A stretch of 64,000 bases of DNA from Deinococcales bacterium. GTDB taxonomy: Bacteria; Deinococcota; Deinococci; Deinococcales; JAAFIG01. Both the position numbers and the translations under genes were made by a program. The stretch is taken from positions 1 through 64,000 of the forward strand of contig JANYHH010000028.1 of assembly GCA_025359505.1 (NCBI GenBank), in the 5' to 3' direction. Below the pieces are notes generated by a model. It worked only from the letters and a program-made list of their open reading frames with translations, made no database searches and was not told where the DNA came from. Of this stretch, positions 26,517 to 35,002 are shown in pieces; position 1 is the first letter of the stretch, and each line of letters begins with the position of its first letter.

Positions 26517-27389
26517 CTACTTAGAATGGTGAGTCTCACCAAGCCCGACCAACTGTTCACTGATCGCCCAGAGTTCTTTTTGCGCCGCGACATCCTTGGC
26601 AAGATCGCTGGGTTGGACTTCGTTGCAATTGTCAAAAAAGTATTTCCCAGTCACGCTCGTCACTTCTGGGGAACTCGAGAGGTAAATGCTGGTTCTTGCA
26701 CCTCGAGTCGGTTTGACCATCACCAGATTGGCAATCCAACGCACTGGGCCCGGCATCGTTCGCCAGAGGTTCGAGCCGATCACGCCGGGATGCAGGGCAT
26801 TCGAGGTCACGCGGGTTCCCTCGAGTTGGCGGGCCAGTTCATTTGAGAAGAGAATATTGAAGAGTTTGGTGTTGCAATACGTTTGCCATCCCTTGGCTGG
26901 CGAGTTGGGGCGGTCGTACTCGCGCTCGCTTTGGATGTCAGCGAAGTTCGCCTTGCCATTGCCGTGCGCCACGCTCGAGACGGTAACGACGCGACCCTGA
27001 TCTGATTTTTTCAGATGCTCGAGCAAAAGGTTGGTCAGCAAAAACGGTGCGAGGTGATTGACCGCCAGTTGCACCTCCATGCCTTCAGCCGTGATTTGGC
27101 GCACGGCTGGCACGAGCGCGGCGTTGTTGACCAACACGTCTAAACGCGGGAAGCGATTTTGCACCTCGAGCGCCAAGTGGCGAACGTCCACCTGCAATGA
27201 CAAATCCGCCAGCATCAGGTGAATGTTCGCGCCGCCCGAGTCGCGTTTAACCTGCTCGAGTGCCGCCTGACCTCTGCTGCGATCCCGAGCGACAAGGATC
27301 ACGGTTGCACCCAGTTTTGCGAGTTCGGTCACGGTCACAAGTCCGATACCAGAATTTCCACCTGTCACCAGCACGATTTTCCCGTTCAT
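26517..27389 (-). CDS. short-chain dehydrogenase (retinol dehydrogenase-like)
   Basis: SDR of 290 residues similar to retinol/WW-domain oxidoreductases. The NAD(P) motif TGGNSGIG is near residue 8, followed by NNAALVP, the catalytic VSSVAHG and the YCNTK pair. The C-terminal PGVIGSNLW...P.GARTSIYLSSSPEV is typical of this subgroup. Start is ATG 27389 with TAGGAG nine bases upstream; the frame continues 23 codons further without a good start. Substrate unknown. It lies just downstream of the ornithine-cyclodeaminase-like gene's promoter side but is transcribed alone. Confidence 0.88.
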   Translation of the reverse strand: MNGKIVLVTGGNSGIGLVTVTELAKLGATVILVARDRSRGQAALEQVKRDSGGANIHLMLADLSLQVDVRHLALEVQNRFPRLDVLVNNAALVPAVRQITAEGMEVQLAVNHLAPFLLTNLLLEHLKKSDQGRVVTVSSVAHGNGKANFADIQSEREYDRPNSPAKGWQTYCNTKLFNILFSNELARQLEGTRVTSNALHPGVIGSNLWRTMPGPVRWIANLVMVKPTRGARTSIYLSSSPEVTSVTGKYFFDNCNEVQPSDLAKDVAAQKELWAISEQLVGLGETHHSK

Positions 27390-27495
27390 GATTGCTCCTA
27401 CTGAGTTCGGCAACTTCAGTGTCATTAAGCGTCGCCGTACACAGCTTCTGTGACCCATACGTAAGTTAACCGAATCATGGGGTTATCAATAATGT

Positions 27496-28434
27496 TCAGC
27501 AATGCTCGAGTAACACTTCGACCGCCGCCAGATCTTGCACGCCCAAGCCAACCAATTTCGCCACTGTGATCTGCTCGCCTGATGTTCTGCCCAAGTTTGG
27601 ATTGGAGAGCAGCGTGCCAAGTTCAATCAGGCTCGAGGTTTCGAGTGTTCCAGATTTCAGGGCGTGCGCGATGTCGCCGTATGTTTGATTGACCAGCAGC
27701 GAATCGACCACGATCACATCCGCCCGTTTGAGTACACCCAACTCGAGTTCGCATTTTCGGTCATCGTCCGCGCCGACGGCCGTGATGTGCGTTCCGGGTT
27801 GCAGCCATTCACCACGAATCAGCGGTGTTGTGCTGGCGGTGACGGTGACGATGATCTCGGACGCCCGCACCAAGTGCTCGAGATCGGTGCTGACTTCGAC
27901 CTTCACGCCGGGCAGTTGCGGCTCGAGTTGCGCCTGAATCGCTTTGGCTTTCTGGGCACTTCTGCCCCAGATCAGCAGGCGCTTAAAGTCGATCACAGTT
28001 TTGTGCGCCAGCGGTTGCCACAACCCTTGAATGCCCGTGCCGATCACACCGAGCGTTTTGGCATCAGCGCAAGCCAGCGCGTGACTGGCGACCGCGCCAG
28101 CCACAGCGGTGCGCCAATCGGTCAGCAACCCGCCGTCTAGCACCATCGCCACGGGCGCACCAGTGTTCGCATCGAAAGCCATCACCGCGCCGTCCCAGAC
28201 TGGCAACCCTCGAGCGATGTTCTGCTGAAAGCCAGCCGAGACTTTGACGGCAAAGACCTTGCTGCCCGCCATGAAACCGCTCTTGATGTGCACCTCGCCA
28301 CCGTTGGGGCGCAAAAATCCAATCGCGTCGCTCGAGTCACCTTTGGAGAAGGCTTTGAAGGCGTCGCGCATCGGTTCGATCAAACCTGAGAGTTTGAGGT
28401 GAGCGCGAACTTGTTCGGCGGAAATGATTTTCAC
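27496..28434 (-). CDS. ornithine cyclodeaminase / mu-crystallin family enzyme
   Basis: NAD(P)-dependent enzyme of the OCD/mu-crystallin family, 312 residues, whose members deaminate ornithine to proline or reduce cyclic imino acids. It shows the N-terminal substrate lysine region (GGEVHIKSGFM, FAVKVSAGF), the Rossmann motif VIGTGIQG and the conserved TDWRTAVAGAVA. It starts at GTG 28434 one base after the aminotransferase stop, so the two are co-transcribed. With the aminotransferase and the DauR-type regulator it suggests catabolism of a basic amino acid, but the exact substrate is open. Confidence 0.85.
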   Translation of the reverse strand: MKIISAEQVRAHLKLSGLIEPMRDAFKAFSKGDSSDAIGFLRPNGGEVHIKSGFMAGSKVFAVKVSAGFQQNIARGLPVWDGAVMAFDANTGAPVAMVLDGGLLTDWRTAVAGAVASHALACADAKTLGVIGTGIQGLWQPLAHKTVIDFKRLLIWGRSAQKAKAIQAQLEPQLPGVKVEVSTDLEHLVRASEIIVTVTASTTPLIRGEWLQPGTHITAVGADDDRKCELELGVLKRADVIVVDSLLVNQTYGDIAHALKSGTLETSSLIELGTLLSNPNLGRTSGEQITVAKLVGLGVQDLAAVEVLLEHC

Positions 28435-28435
28435 G

Positions 28436-29548
28436 TCAATCCCTGCGCTTCAAGTAATCCTCTAAGATTCCGAGGGCTTCGGGCATATTGGAGCGTCCGT
28501 AGCCCACGCGAACGTGACGCGGTTGATCGTAAACGCTACCGGGCAGCAACAGCACGCCGGTTTCGCGCACGATCTCCTCGCAAAATGCCATCACATCACC
28601 GCCGATGTTGACTTTTGGAAATCCAATCGGGCTGGCGTCAGGTTTGACCCAAGAAAACAAATCGCTGTGACGTTCAAAAAAGGCTTGCATCAGTGGCAGG
28701 TTCTTTTGCACGATCTCGAGATTGCGCGACAAGATCACGTCGCGTTGCCGCAACGCGAGGGCCGTCAGGAATTCCGACGGAGCGCTCGAGCAGATCGTCG
28801 TGTAGTACTTGAAATGCAGGCATTTCTCGATCACGCTCTTGTTGCGCGTCGCCAGCCAGCCCAAGCGCAATCCGGGCAGCCCGTAGGCTTTGCTCATCGA
28901 TCCGAGCGAGATCGCGTTTTCAAAAGCGTCGCAGGCGGCGGGCAATCGCTGGCTGGGATCGTGCTCCAACTCGCGGTACACCTCGTCGCATAAGACAATA
29001 ATGCCGCGCTCCTTGGCGAGGTTCATGACGCTTGCGAAGACTTCGGGGGTCATGTTCGTGCCAGTCGGGTTGGACGGCGTGTTGATGTACAGCAGCTTCG
29101 TGTTCGGTTGAATCATCTGCCCAAGTGCGCCCAAATCGTGTGCCCAACCATCCTCGTAATGGCGCTGCCACGTGCTGACTTCCGCGTCGGTGCTGCGTGC
29201 AACCTCGAGACCGCTTTCGTAGCACGGCGTTTCGACGATCACGTGATCGCCAGCACCGACTAGTGCGTGATAGGCGACGAAAATACCTTCTTCGGCGCTG
29301 GAGAGTACCAGCACGTCGTCGGCTTCTTGCGTTTGGTAAATCGTGGTGATGGCTTGGCGCAAATACGGTGCGCCGGGGGCTTCGGTGTACCCCAACCAGT
29401 GCTCGTCCATGGCTTCTCGAGCACCGGGTTCAAGGGAAAGCAGTTCGCCCAGCGTGCGCGATTGCGCGTCGCTGCTCGAGAGCATGAACTTGGCGCTGAA
29501 CTCGTACTTGGCGTAATAATGCTCAATGCGGAAGGGTTTAATGTTCAT
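28436..29548 (-). CDS. class I/II PLP-dependent aminotransferase
   Basis: Fold-type I aminotransferase of 370 residues. The PLP lysine is in SLGSMSKAYGLPGLRLGW; NTPSNPTGTNM and CDEVYREL give the phosphate/ring contacts, and an arginine near the end (PRHVRVGYGR) would bind the alpha-carboxylate. The short N-terminus (MNIKPFRIEHYYAKYEFSA) resembles the subgroup that includes enzymes acting on arginine-derived compounds, but this is a weak hint. ATG 29548 has GAGG 6 bases upstream. Second gene of the regulator-aminotransferase-cyclodeaminase operon. Confidence 0.88.
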   Translation of the reverse strand: MNIKPFRIEHYYAKYEFSAKFMLSSSDAQSRTLGELLSLEPGAREAMDEHWLGYTEAPGAPYLRQAITTIYQTQEADDVLVLSSAEEGIFVAYHALVGAGDHVIVETPCYESGLEVARSTDAEVSTWQRHYEDGWAHDLGALGQMIQPNTKLLYINTPSNPTGTNMTPEVFASVMNLAKERGIIVLCDEVYRELEHDPSQRLPAACDAFENAISLGSMSKAYGLPGLRLGWLATRNKSVIEKCLHFKYYTTICSSAPSEFLTALALRQRDVILSRNLEIVQKNLPLMQAFFERHSDLFSWVKPDASPIGFPKVNIGGDVMAFCEEIVRETGVLLLPGSVYDQPRHVRVGYGRSNMPEALGILEDYLKRRD

Positions 29549-29603
29549 TCATTTCCTCGGCTCTTCTAGACTCGGACTGCTTGAGCGTTACTGATTTCTG
29601 GCA

Positions 29604-30233
29604 TCACTGATTTCTGGCCTCGTTCAACCAGTTGTAAACCGTGGCGCGTGAAACGTTGAGAATTTCGGCGACGTGCTGCGTGGCGTTGCGGGTAGAAAAA
29701 AGTTGTTTGGCATCCAAAGCCCGTACCGCATCAATTTTCTGCGCTCGGGTCAGCGCGGGCAGCGGCGTGTTGACCTCGCGCAAATGCTGACCGAGCGCAG
29801 CATGGATTTGTTCGCGCCAGTCGCGTTCGATCAGGGCCGTCGGAGGACTCGAGGCGGTGGCGGTAAACAGGTCAATGAAAGCGCTGAAGGCATCGAAGCT
29901 CGAGACATCCAAATTCAGGCAAAGCAATCCGATGCGTTCGCCATTTTCGTCACGCACGACGCTGCTGACGCATTTCAGGCGGCGACCGTCCCAATTGCTG
30001 CGCTCGTAAGGGCCGTAGACATCGCGGTCTTGCTCGAGCTGGATTTCCTCGGCAATCAGGGACGCTTCGCCCGGACTGCGACGCGAAAAATTATTCCAGA
30101 TTTTAACCACCCGATCCGTTTCAAAGTCATGCAGCACGACTTCGGCATTTGGGTGCAACCAAACGGCGATGCCTTGGGCAATCGGGAAAGCGTGGGCGTA
30201 TCGCGCCTCGAGCTTGGCTTTGGAAAAGCGCAC
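29604..30233 (-). CDS. YheO/DauR-type transcriptional regulator
   Basis: A 209-residue regulator with an N-terminal YheO-like PAS domain (GIAVWLHPNAEVVLHDF through IGLLCLNLDVSSF) and a C-terminal helix-turn-helix (NATQHVAEILNVSRATVYNWLNEAR). The family includes DauR, a repressor of D-arginine catabolism in Pseudomonas, which fits the downstream cyclodeaminase-like gene. It starts at GTG 30233, only six bases after a TATAGT box. A 21-base palindrome covers that box, so it is probably autoregulated together with the two downstream genes. Confidence 0.85.
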   Translation of the reverse strand: MRFSKAKLEARYAHAFPIAQGIAVWLHPNAEVVLHDFETDRVVKIWNNFSRRSPGEASLIAEEIQLEQDRDVYGPYERSNWDGRRLKCVSSVVRDENGERIGLLCLNLDVSSFDAFSAFIDLFTATASSPPTALIERDWREQIHAALGQHLREVNTPLPALTRAQKIDAVRALDAKQLFSTRNATQHVAEILNVSRATVYNWLNEARNQ

Positions 30234-30269
30234 ACTTGGACTATACGTCCAAGTTCAACGGAGCGTCAA
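30234..30269 (-). promoter_or_regulatory. promoter of the regulator-aminotransferase-cyclodeaminase operon
   Basis: On the minus strand: -35 TTGACG (30264-30269), 18-base spacer, -10 TATAGT (30240-30245), then six bases to GTG 30233. It is one of the best -35/-10 pairs in the window and implies a leaderless mRNA. Confidence 0.75.
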
Positions 30270-30282
30270 ATCGCGTCCAAGT
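30234..30282. promoter_or_regulatory. palindromic operator candidate
   Basis: ACTTGGAC (30234-30241), five bases, GTCCAAGT (30247-30254): a perfect dyad centred on the -10 box. A third half-site GTCCAAGT lies at 30275-30282, 28 bases from the second, just upstream of the -35 box. This is the expected placement for repression by the adjacent regulator. Confidence 0.65.
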
Positions 30283-30398
30283 CAAATGCCCGAAAACACG
30301 AGATGAAACTCGGCGAGCATATTGGCTGGATCAAAGGCTCATGGTGCGCTCGAGCTGAGCAGCGATGCGAGCCAGACCTCGAGTGCGAGAACACCCCC

Positions 30399-31796
30399 TC
30401 AGATCGTGACGGGGGCGCTGCTGAAGAGGTTGTTGAGCGATTCCGTCATCGTCGGGTGCGCGAACACGCCCTCGCGGATGGCTGTTGCCGTGACGCCGCC
30501 GATCATCGCCATCTGCAAAACCGCCATGACCTCGCCGCCCTCATAGCCCAGCACGGTCGCGCCCAGAATCAAATCAGTTTGGGCATCCACGACGGCTTTC
30601 ATCACGCCCGCCGTCTCATTGATCTCAATCGCCCTTGCGACGCTGGTCATCGGCAGGCGGTAAAGCCGCAATTTGCGTCCGGACGCTCGAGCCTGATCTT
30701 CGAACATGCCGACCCTGCCCAGTTGCGGATCGGTGAACATCGTGTACGGCGCGAGGCGGTCGGTCGTGGTGCGCGTCCCAGCGTGCAGCAACGCGTCCCT
30801 GACGATACGGTAATCGTCGTAGGAAATATGCGTGAAGGCGGGGCCACCCTTGATGTCGCCCAGCGCGTAAATCCCCGCCACATCGGTCTCGAGCGTTGGC
30901 TGGACTGGGATAAATCCTCGAGCGTCGGTCTGTAAGCCCGTGGACTCGAGGTTGAGGCGGTCAGTGTTCGGCGTGCGCCCGATGGCGACGAGCAGGTGCG
31001 AACCCGTGAGGCTGCGATCTCCAGCTTCACTGTGTAACTCGAGGCTGATCTGACCGCTCGAGCTGCGCTGCACGTGCTTGACCTCGCAGCCAGATTCAAA
31101 GCTGACGCCCTCGGAGTTCAACACCCGCACGATGGCGCTCGAGACGTCCTCGTCCTCGCGCTCGAGCAGGCGCTTGGCGCGTTCGATCACGGTCACGCGG
31201 CTGCCGAAGCGGGCGAACATCTGCGCGAATTCAAAGCCGATGTACCCGCCGCCCAGAATCACCAGATGCTCCGGCACGCTGTCCAGCTCCATGATCGCCG
31301 TGGAATCCAGCGCACCGACTTCGCTCAGTCCTGCAATCTCTGGCACGAACGGGCGCGTGCCCGCGTTGATAAAAATTTTCTCTGCCTCGAGCGTTCGCGT
31401 ACCACCGCTTTGCAATTGCACCTCGAGCTGCTTGATGCCCGTGAATTTCGCCTCGCCGAAGATCAGCTCCACACCTTCGATGCGCTCCAAGCTCCCCTGA
31501 CTGCCCGATCTGAACGACTCAACGATTGCCCGCTTGCGGCTGCGGACAACCTCGAAATCAACGCTGACCGCGCCGTGCTGCACGCCGTACTCGGCAGCTC
31601 GCCGCGCCACGTGCGCGACCCTCGCGCTGGCGATCATCGTTTTGGTCGGCGTGCAACCCTCGTTGACGCACGTGCCACCGACGTGTTCGCGCTCAATCAG
31701 CGCGACTTTCCAGCCCGCTTTGGCGAGTGCCCCCGCGAGTGGCCCGCCCGCTTGTCCCGCGCCGACCACGATGGCATCAAACTCTGGTTCGCTCAT
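30399..31796 (-). CDS. MerA-like pyridine nucleotide-disulfide oxidoreductase
   Basis: FAD/NAD(P) flavoprotein of 465 residues. It shows the FAD motif VVGAGQAGGPLAG, the redox-active pair in GGTCVNEGCTPTKT, the NAD(P) motif ILGGGYIGFEFAQMF, and the second FAD motif GIYALGDIKGG. The C-terminal catalytic dyad HPTMTE is present. It lacks the N-terminal HMA domain and the C-terminal cysteine pair of true mercuric reductase, so the substrate is probably another disulfide or quinone. CATACT lies six bases before ATG 31796. Confidence 0.9.
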   Translation of the reverse strand: MSEPEFDAIVVGAGQAGGPLAGALAKAGWKVALIEREHVGGTCVNEGCTPTKTMIASARVAHVARRAAEYGVQHGAVSVDFEVVRSRKRAIVESFRSGSQGSLERIEGVELIFGEAKFTGIKQLEVQLQSGGTRTLEAEKIFINAGTRPFVPEIAGLSEVGALDSTAIMELDSVPEHLVILGGGYIGFEFAQMFARFGSRVTVIERAKRLLEREDEDVSSAIVRVLNSEGVSFESGCEVKHVQRSSSGQISLELHSEAGDRSLTGSHLLVAIGRTPNTDRLNLESTGLQTDARGFIPVQPTLETDVAGIYALGDIKGGPAFTHISYDDYRIVRDALLHAGTRTTTDRLAPYTMFTDPQLGRVGMFEDQARASGRKLRLYRLPMTSVARAIEINETAGVMKAVVDAQTDLILGATVLGYEGGEVMAVLQMAMIGGVTATAIREGVFAHPTMTESLNNLFSSAPVTI

Positions 31797-31879
31797 GGAT
31801 TCAGTATGAAGCCCCCAGCTTGACTAAACCTGAATGCAGCGGTGTGCGCTGTTTCACGCCCTCGAGCCAGATTGCTTCA

Positions 31880-31885
31880 TATGAT
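31880..31885 (+). promoter_or_regulatory. -10 box of the lipoprotein cytochrome gene
   Basis: TATGAT eight bases before ATG 31894 (leaderless). Confidence 0.5.
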
Positions 31886-31893
31886 GAGCACCA

Positions 31894-33666
31894 ATGACCG
31901 CGACCCGCACCCTAACTGCGTTGACCGTGCTGATCGCCTTGAGCCTCAGTGCCTGCAATTCCACGCCGATCACCGAAGCCCCCGTGAACCCAATGACGCC
32001 GCTCGAGGCGCAAACGCAAGCCATGAAACTCTGGCGCGACGATGACCGCGCACAACACCCAAAAGGGTCATGCAGCGGCTGCCACGGCGCGGACTTTTAC
32101 GATCTGGCGCGGATCGGCTCTACTCAAGTAGACATTCTGCGCCGCGCCAAGATCGACGGCGCGACCGCGCAGGAAGCGGCTGCGCTCGCCCAAGCAATCC
32201 AGCAGATTCGCGCTCGAGACAGCCTACCGCTCGAGAACCCCCGCACCTTCCGCCCGTTCCAGCCCGGCGGCGCGGTGCTGGCTGGTTTGACGCCACTCGA
32301 GCGCGACATCAACTTCGCACGCGAATTAGAGCCACTGCTGCCGACCCTGTTTGGGACGCGCATCGATTCGCTCGAGGCAGCTAAAAAAGCTCGCGCTGAG
32401 CTGATGGATTTAATCAAAGGCGAAAACGCGGGCGGCGCGAACTCAAGCCGCATGAACCTGCGCTCTTTGCCAACGGGCATTCAGTACCCGCTGTGGTCGG
32501 CTGATCTGGCGCAAGGTGAGTCCGAAGGCACGCTCAACGACTGGCTGGCGGACATCGCGCTGGATGCGACGCCGGAATTTAAGACGCAGTGGCACGCCTT
32601 GCAAGACGCGTACCTTGGCAATTCCAGCGACGAAAACTTCTGGAAAATGTACGCGGCCGTGCCGCAAATGACAGCCACCAAACCGTTCGAGCGCTGCACC
32701 ATCGGCGGCATCAACCCGAACCTCGCGTGCGGCGCGGTCGACGATTTCGCGCTGCACAAGCTCCGCAGCGCGATGATCGGGCAGCATTTGATGCGAACTC
32801 AGCACGCGGCTCGGGCGGGTTTCGCGCAAGGGCCGCTGGCGTTCTCGTATCTGGACAACGCCAGTTACATTGCTAAAAGCGATTTCCTGTCCGGCGGGGA
32901 CATGTGGGAAATCGGCGACAGCGCCCGCACGATGATGGACGAAAACCAAAACGCGGGCAGCTTGCGCGTGACCCTCGAGCGGCTGGGCTTGCCGAAATTC
33001 GTGCGTGAGAGCGTGTCTGCGATCACCAGTGTCAGCGCAGAGCAGCAGCGCTTGCGTCTGACGTGGTTCTGGATTGGCTTCACCTTTGAACCGAGCTTCG
33101 CCCGCATCAGCGGCAGCAACTCGACCAAAGTCGGTGAGTACATGGTCGGCAGCTTGATCGACGAGAACATGCACCTCCACAACGCGTTCTCGCAAAACGT
33201 GCGCTTGATCGCCAAGGGTTATCTGCCCGAGGCGAACGTCAAAACAAGCGGCAGTAAACTCACCCTCGAGACGCCGGCTTTTTTGATGAATTACGGGTAC
33301 TTCATCGGGTACGGCCGCCCCGTACTGCACTGGAACGAAGACCGCAAGAACCCACTGCCTGTAGCGCTCAAACTCGAGCAGGAAGGCTTGTGGCAGCGCT
33401 TCGTCGGCAACGGTTTTCGCATGAGCATGTACTTGCAAATGGATAGTTTAGACACGGCGGATGCCGCAACCAAGGCCAAGTTGCTCGAGAATCTGCGTGT
33501 GACCACGGCAGGCGTGACGACGCAGAAATGGGGCGCAGACGCGATCAAACCGTTTTTTGACACCTATGAACCCAAGTACGATTCGTACACGCCGCTCGAG
33601 TACCGCGCCGATCTGGATTTGATGAACGCGCTGAACGCCAAAATCGGCGTCAGCAGCAGCTACTGA
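31894..33666 (+). CDS. lipoprotein with a single cytochrome c motif
   Basis: A 590-residue exported protein. A signal peptide ends in the lipobox LSAC (LTALTVLIALSLSACNS), so it is probably a lipid-anchored periplasmic protein. One CSGCH heme-c motif follows at about residues 57-61, then a long segment without a family I recognise, rich in aromatic residues (for example KTQWHALQDAYLGNS, RLTWFWIGFTFEPSF, MNYGYFIGYGRP). A possible distal heme ligand cannot be named. It may be an electron-transfer or di-heme-like enzyme subunit. It stands alone, and its partner is not evident. Confidence 0.75.
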   Translation: MTATRTLTALTVLIALSLSACNSTPITEAPVNPMTPLEAQTQAMKLWRDDDRAQHPKGSCSGCHGADFYDLARIGSTQVDILRRAKIDGATAQEAAALAQAIQQIRARDSLPLENPRTFRPFQPGGAVLAGLTPLERDINFARELEPLLPTLFGTRIDSLEAAKKARAELMDLIKGENAGGANSSRMNLRSLPTGIQYPLWSADLAQGESEGTLNDWLADIALDATPEFKTQWHALQDAYLGNSSDENFWKMYAAVPQMTATKPFERCTIGGINPNLACGAVDDFALHKLRSAMIGQHLMRTQHAARAGFAQGPLAFSYLDNASYIAKSDFLSGGDMWEIGDSARTMMDENQNAGSLRVTLERLGLPKFVRESVSAITSVSAEQQRLRLTWFWIGFTFEPSFARISGSNSTKVGEYMVGSLIDENMHLHNAFSQNVRLIAKGYLPEANVKTSGSKLTLETPAFLMNYGYFIGYGRPVLHWNEDRKNPLPVALKLEQEGLWQRFVGNGFRMSMYLQMDSLDTADAATKAKLLENLRVTTAGVTTQKWGADAIKPFFDTYEPKYDSYTPLEYRADLDLMNALNAKIGVSSSY

Positions 33667-33678
33667 GCAGCTCGAGGG

Positions 33679-33684
33679 TAAAAT
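33679..33684 (+). promoter_or_regulatory. -10 box of the GNAT gene
   Basis: TAAAAT six bases before ATG 33691 (leaderless), only 12 bases after the preceding stop codon. Confidence 0.5.
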
Positions 33685-33690
33685 CTGCAC

Positions 33691-34182
33691 ATGGAACTCG
33701 AGATTCGCCGCGCCACGCCCCGAGACCTCGAGCCGATGCTCGAGTGGCGCGGGGGTGGCGAAGCAATGAAGACCGCGCTGAGCGCCGAGTTCGCGGCGCA
33801 GATATTCGGCGAGCGCACGATTCTGATTGCGTTCGATCCGCCCGAACAACAAGTCGGAACGGTTCAGCTCGTGCGAAATCACCAAGATCCAGACCTGAGC
33901 AACGTCACCAGCGTTTACCTTCAAGGGTTGGAAGTCCTCGGGACTCACCGAGGACGCGGCGTGGGAACGGCACTAATTCGTGCGCTCGAGTCGCAGGCGG
34001 TATTGCTCGGGTGCTCGAGGGTGACGCTGATGGTCGACTCAGACAATGCGCCCGCGTTGGCGCTGTACAGGAAGCTCGGATATCAGAAGTTCAAGCGAGC
34101 GCTCGACGTTTGGGACGGGCAAACGTACACCGTGGACTGTTTTGAGAAGAATCTGGACAGCGCGACGGCTGACACCCGTTAA
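33691..34182 (+). CDS. GNAT-family N-acetyltransferase
   Basis: A 163-residue acetyl-CoA-dependent transferase. The acetyl-CoA loop reads GTHRGRGVGTALIRALE; motif B is NAPALALYRKLGYQKF. The substrate is unknown. The coding sequence and the dppC gene converge within 10 bases. Confidence 0.88.
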   Translation: MELEIRRATPRDLEPMLEWRGGGEAMKTALSAEFAAQIFGERTILIAFDPPEQQVGTVQLVRNHQDPDLSNVTSVYLQGLEVLGTHRGRGVGTALIRALESQAVLLGCSRVTLMVDSDNAPALALYRKLGYQKFKRALDVWDGQTYTVDCFEKNLDSATADTR

Positions 34183-34192
34183 CCGTCTCGAG

Positions 34193-35002
34193 CTACTCGT
34201 CTCGAGCAGCGTGTCTCTGGCGCGGGTCGAGCTGGACGCGCAAAGCCTCGCCGCAGGCGTTGATGCTCAGCACCAGCAGCGTCAGCGCCGCGCCGGGCAA
34301 GAGGCTCAACCACCACTGCCCGCTGTAGAGCCGCCCATACCCCAGCGCGATGCTCGAGCCGAGACTTGGCGTGTCCACTCCTGTTCCCAAACCGAGAAAC
34401 GACAGCGCGGCTTCGCTGAGCATATTCGCGGGAATCTCGAGCGTGAACTTGACGATCAATGCGCCCATAATGCCGGGCAAGACGTGCCGCACGATGATGA
34501 GGCGCATTCCAGCCCCGAGCGCCTGCGCCGCCAGCACATGCTCCAACGAGCGCTGAGACAGCGCTCCGGCTCGAGCCAGCCGCGCAAACCCAGCCCAACT
34601 GGTCAGCCCCAAGACGACGATCAATTTGTCCAAACCTGTTCCCCACAAGGCCAACACGACCAGCGCGACCAGCATCCCCGGCAAGGAGAGTCCAACATCC
34701 ACCGCCCGCATCACCAGCCGCTCGAGCCAGCCGCCGCTGTAACCGGCCAGCAAGCCGAGCGGAATGCCGATTCCCGCGCCGATCAGACTCGAGGCGATCC
34801 CGACCAGCAAGGAGACGCGCAAACCGTGCAGCGTCAGGCTCAGCACGTCGCGCCCCAGTGCATCTGTGCCAAGCAGATGTGTCAGGCTCGAGAGCGGCGG
34901 CAGCAGCGCACTGCCCAGATCCTGCGCTCGAGGGTCGGGGGTGAAGAGCGGCGCGAACACGGCGAGCAGCGCGATTGCCGCTAGCCCCCACCATGCCTTC
35001 AC
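34193..35002 (-). CDS. DppC-type ABC transporter permease
   Basis: Inner-membrane subunit of a peptide/opine/nickel importer, 269 residues with about six membrane helices. The EAA loop, which touches the ATPase, is ALGAGMRLIIVRHVLPGIMGALI, followed by LSEAALSFLGLGTGVDTPSLG, diagnostic of the DppC group. It starts at GTG 35002 overlapping the dppB stop. No substrate-binding protein and no ATPase gene is nearby, so the solute cannot be named and the partners must lie elsewhere. Confidence 0.92.
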   Translation of the reverse strand: MKAWWGLAAIALLAVFAPLFTPDPRAQDLGSALLPPLSSLTHLLGTDALGRDVLSLTLHGLRVSLLVGIASSLIGAGIGIPLGLLAGYSGGWLERLVMRAVDVGLSLPGMLVALVVLALWGTGLDKLIVVLGLTSWAGFARLARAGALSQRSLEHVLAAQALGAGMRLIIVRHVLPGIMGALIVKFTLEIPANMLSEAALSFLGLGTGVDTPSLGSSIALGYGRLYSGQWWLSLLPGAALTLLVLSINACGEALRVQLDPRQRHAARDE

